Shown: positions 5,855 through 7,153 of the stretch, piece after piece
Position numbering within the stretch: the stretch's first letter is position 1
Layout of the letters: every line of letters begins with the position of its first letter
The notes under the pieces: model-generated
What the model was told of the DNA's origin: nothing
The model's input: only the letters and a program-made list of their open reading frames with translations
The model's database searches: none
Program-made: the position numbers and the translations under genes
NCBI GenBank assembly: GCA_044433165.1
Contig: JAWXTX010000129.1
Coordinates: 1 to 7,153, forward strand
Source: Ferrimonas sp044433165
GTDB lineage: Bacteria; Pseudomonadota; Gammaproteobacteria; Enterobacterales; Shewanellaceae
DNA: 7,153 bases
Reading direction: 5' to 3'

Positions 5855-6958
5855 TCAGCGGATTAACAGTTCGATGACGCCACCACCTAAGCAGATCTCA
5901 TCGTGATAAAAAACGGCGGACTGACCAGGGGTAACAGAGCTTACTGGATGTTCGAAACGCACTTCAATTTCATCGGCGGAGATTGGCGTTACTCTGCAGT
6001 TTATATCTTGTTGACGATAACGGGTTTTGACCGTCATCTGAGTAACCTGTTGTGGACCTTGGCGATTAACCCAATGTAATTGCTTGGCAATAAAGCCCTG
6101 TGAGAATAAACGAGGGTGATCAGCGCCTTGGCCTACCACTAACACATTGCGCTCGACTTCTTTATCTACCACATACCATGGTTCAACACCGGAGTCTTTC
6201 ATGCCGCCGATGCCTAAGCCTTTACGTTGGCCTAGGGTGTGGTACATCAGGCCTTGGTGTTCACCAATGATCTCGCCTTCGGCGGTTTCAATGTTACCTG
6301 GTTGAGCGGGCAGGTACTGGCCAAGGAAATCTTTAAATTTGCGCTCACCGATAAAACAGATCCCTGTGGAGTCTTTTTTATTGTGAGTGATGAGCTCTTG
6401 CTCCTCTGCAATGCGGCGTACTTCTGGTTTGGGCAGATCACCAACAGGGAATAAGGTTTGAGCTAAGTGTTCTTCGCCAAGTGTATAGAGGAAGTAGCTT
6501 TGATCTTTATTGTTATCAAGCCCTCGCAACATTTCCACTGAGCCATCAGCGTTGATGCGGCGTCGAACATAGTGACCGGTGGCTATGTAATCGGCTTTTA
6601 AAGCTTCCGCAGCAAACTGTAAAAAGGCTTTAAATTTAATCTCTTTATTACACAGAATATCTGGGTTTGGCGTGCGTCCCGCTTGATATTCCGCTAAAAA
6701 ATATTCAAATACATTGTCCCAATATTCAGCCGCAAAATTTACGCTGTGTAAAGGGATCCCTAGCTTGTCACACACGGCTTGTGCATCAGCCAAATCGACT
6801 GCTGCGGCGCAATACTCGTCAGAATCGTCTTCTTCCCAGTTTTTCATGAACAAGCCTTCAACTTGATAGCCTTGTTGCAATAACAGATAGGCGGACACCG
6901 AAGAGTCAACACCGCCGGACATACCGACGATCACCTTTTTCGTGTGATTTTCAGACAT
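5855..6958 (-). CDS. mnmA: tRNA-specific 2-thiouridylase MnmA
   Basis: Inserts sulfur at C2 of the wobble uridine U34 in tRNA-Lys, -Glu and -Gln, using ATP to adenylate the base and a persulfide delivered through the TusE relay. Length 367 (E. coli 368). The N-terminal PP-loop SGGVDSS is at 14-20. TPNPDILCNKEIKF (96-109) carries catalytic Cys103. GHY is at 128-130 and DSTGICFIGERKF (196-208) carries the second catalytic Cys201. The central and C-terminal beta-barrel domains follow, with LGQRKGLGIGG (242-252) and GQSAVFYHDE near the end. The ATG at 6958 gives the standard start just before the PP-loop, yet no Shine-Dalgarno is visible: the preceding bases are pyrimidine-rich (CTACTCTCTATCT). 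It is the first gene of the likely mnmA - hflD - purB transcript. The nudJ gene commonly found just upstream is absent. Confidence 0.98.
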   Translation of the reverse strand: MSENHTKKVIVGMSGGVDSSVSAYLLLQQGYQVEGLFMKNWEEDDSDEYCAAAVDLADAQAVCDKLGIPLHSVNFAAEYWDNVFEYFLAEYQAGRTPNPDILCNKEIKFKAFLQFAAEALKADYIATGHYVRRRINADGSVEMLRGLDNNKDQSYFLYTLGEEHLAQTLFPVGDLPKPEVRRIAEEQELITHNKKDSTGICFIGERKFKDFLGQYLPAQPGNIETAEGEIIGEHQGLMYHTLGQRKGLGIGGMKDSGVEPWYVVDKEVERNVLVVGQGADHPRLFSQGFIAKQLHWVNRQGPQQVTQMTVKTRYRQQDINCRVTPISADEIEVRFEHPVSSVTPGQSAVFYHDEICLGGGVIELLIR

Positions 6959-6987
6959 AGATAGAGAGTAGCTACAAATAGATGGAA

Positions 6988-7015
6988 ATTTTAGGCTGGC
7001 ATTCTATCACGGCAA
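6988..7015 (-). promoter_or_regulatory. possible sigma-70 promoter of mnmA
   Basis: On the minus strand TTGCCG (7015-7010, four matches to TTGACA) and TAAAAT (6993-6988, five matches to TATAAT) are 16 bases apart. The start point would fall about 20-25 bases before the mnmA ATG, giving a short leader without a Shine-Dalgarno. Read-through from rluE is an alternative because I see no clear terminator between rluE and mnmA. Confidence 0.4.
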
Positions 7016-7079
7016 TCTTAAGCGGAGCTAATTTGACTCAGATTAACGGCTAAAATGCCACGATAGAGGTGCCCATTGG

Positions 7080-7153
7080 TTATTGAAAAGGTGGGGACAG
7101 CTGCTGGTAATGGCCTAGCGGAAGATCTTTTAATGTCCATGAACCAATGCGAT
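7080..7153 (-). CDS. rluE: C-terminal end of 23S rRNA pseudouridine(2457) synthase RluE (partial)
   Basis: Only the last 23 codons and the TAA stop (7080-7082) are in the window; the gene continues past the right edge. The reading is RIGSWTLKDLPLGHYQQLSP followed by PFQ. This is the typical tail of RsuA-family synthases, where R(I/V)G...L.DL..G.(W/Y)..L ends the catalytic domain. RluE is favoured over RsuA, RluB and RluF because rluE lies just upstream of the nudJ/mnmA block in E. coli and relatives. RluE makes pseudouridine 2457 in 23S rRNA. With so few residues the family is fairly safe, but the member depends on gene order. The two bases at 7152-7153 belong to the next, incomplete codon. 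Confidence 0.72.
   Translation of the reverse strand, partial: RIGSWTLKDLPLGHYQQLSPPFQ

Noticed and set aside
6247..6444. Second minus-strand frame inside mnmA, possible frameshifted piece
   Set aside because: mnmA is intact through this region with all its motifs; the other frame has no homology.
6997..7060. Inverted 7-mer TGGCATT / AATGCCA around the rluE-mnmA gap
   Set aside because: The arms are about 50 bases apart, short, and not followed by a T run, so chance is the simpler explanation.

Overview
This is an ordinary-looking stretch of gammaproteobacterial chromosome. The order rluE - mnmA - hflD - purB is the classical gammaproteobacterial housekeeping order, and the proteins are close to E. 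coli PurB, GloA, HflD, MnmA and YbjN as I remember them. A Bacillus-type leucine dehydrogenase directly after purB, where E. coli has phoPQ, together with moderate GC, suggests a marine or aquatic lineage such as Shewanella or a relative (Alteromonadales/Aeromonadales side). That placement is an inference. I see no mobile element, CRISPR array, tRNA, rRNA, phage gene or defence system.

Right side, minus strand (window end to about 3761): the last 23 codons of rluE, a possible promoter, then mnmA, hflD and purB in a tight run (7 bp and 45 bp gaps) closed by a clear rho-independent terminator. This operon-like block makes tRNA 2-thiouridine (MnmA), an HflD protein whose housekeeping role is unclear, and adenylosuccinate lyase for purine synthesis (PurB).

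Middle, minus strand: a leucine dehydrogenase gene (ldh, GTG start) stands alone in branched-chain amino acid catabolism. After 189 bp with repeats but no visible terminator comes a ybjN homologue, whose start should be moved to 2329. A perfect 12-bp hairpin with T runs on both strands closes ybjN from one side and a plus-strand gene from the other.

Left side: the 339-bp gap between ybjN and gloA holds the only plus-strand gene recognised, a 28-codon membrane peptide gene (1701-1787). It starts MSTDLK and resembles YnhF. A CRP-type palindrome lies between it and gloA, which diverges from it. On the minus strand, gloA (glyoxalase I), a DUF1294 membrane protein gene and truC (tRNA pseudouridine-65 synthase) are packed with a 5-bp gap and a 4-bp ATGA overlap, so they are probably co-transcribed.

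Three of the genes (rluE, mnmA, truC) modify RNA. The most worthwhile items are the hidden small membrane-protein gene with its regulatory region, the corrected starts of ybjN and truC, the missing nudJ between rluE and mnmA, and the repeats upstream of ybjN. I found no convincing new multi-gene system.
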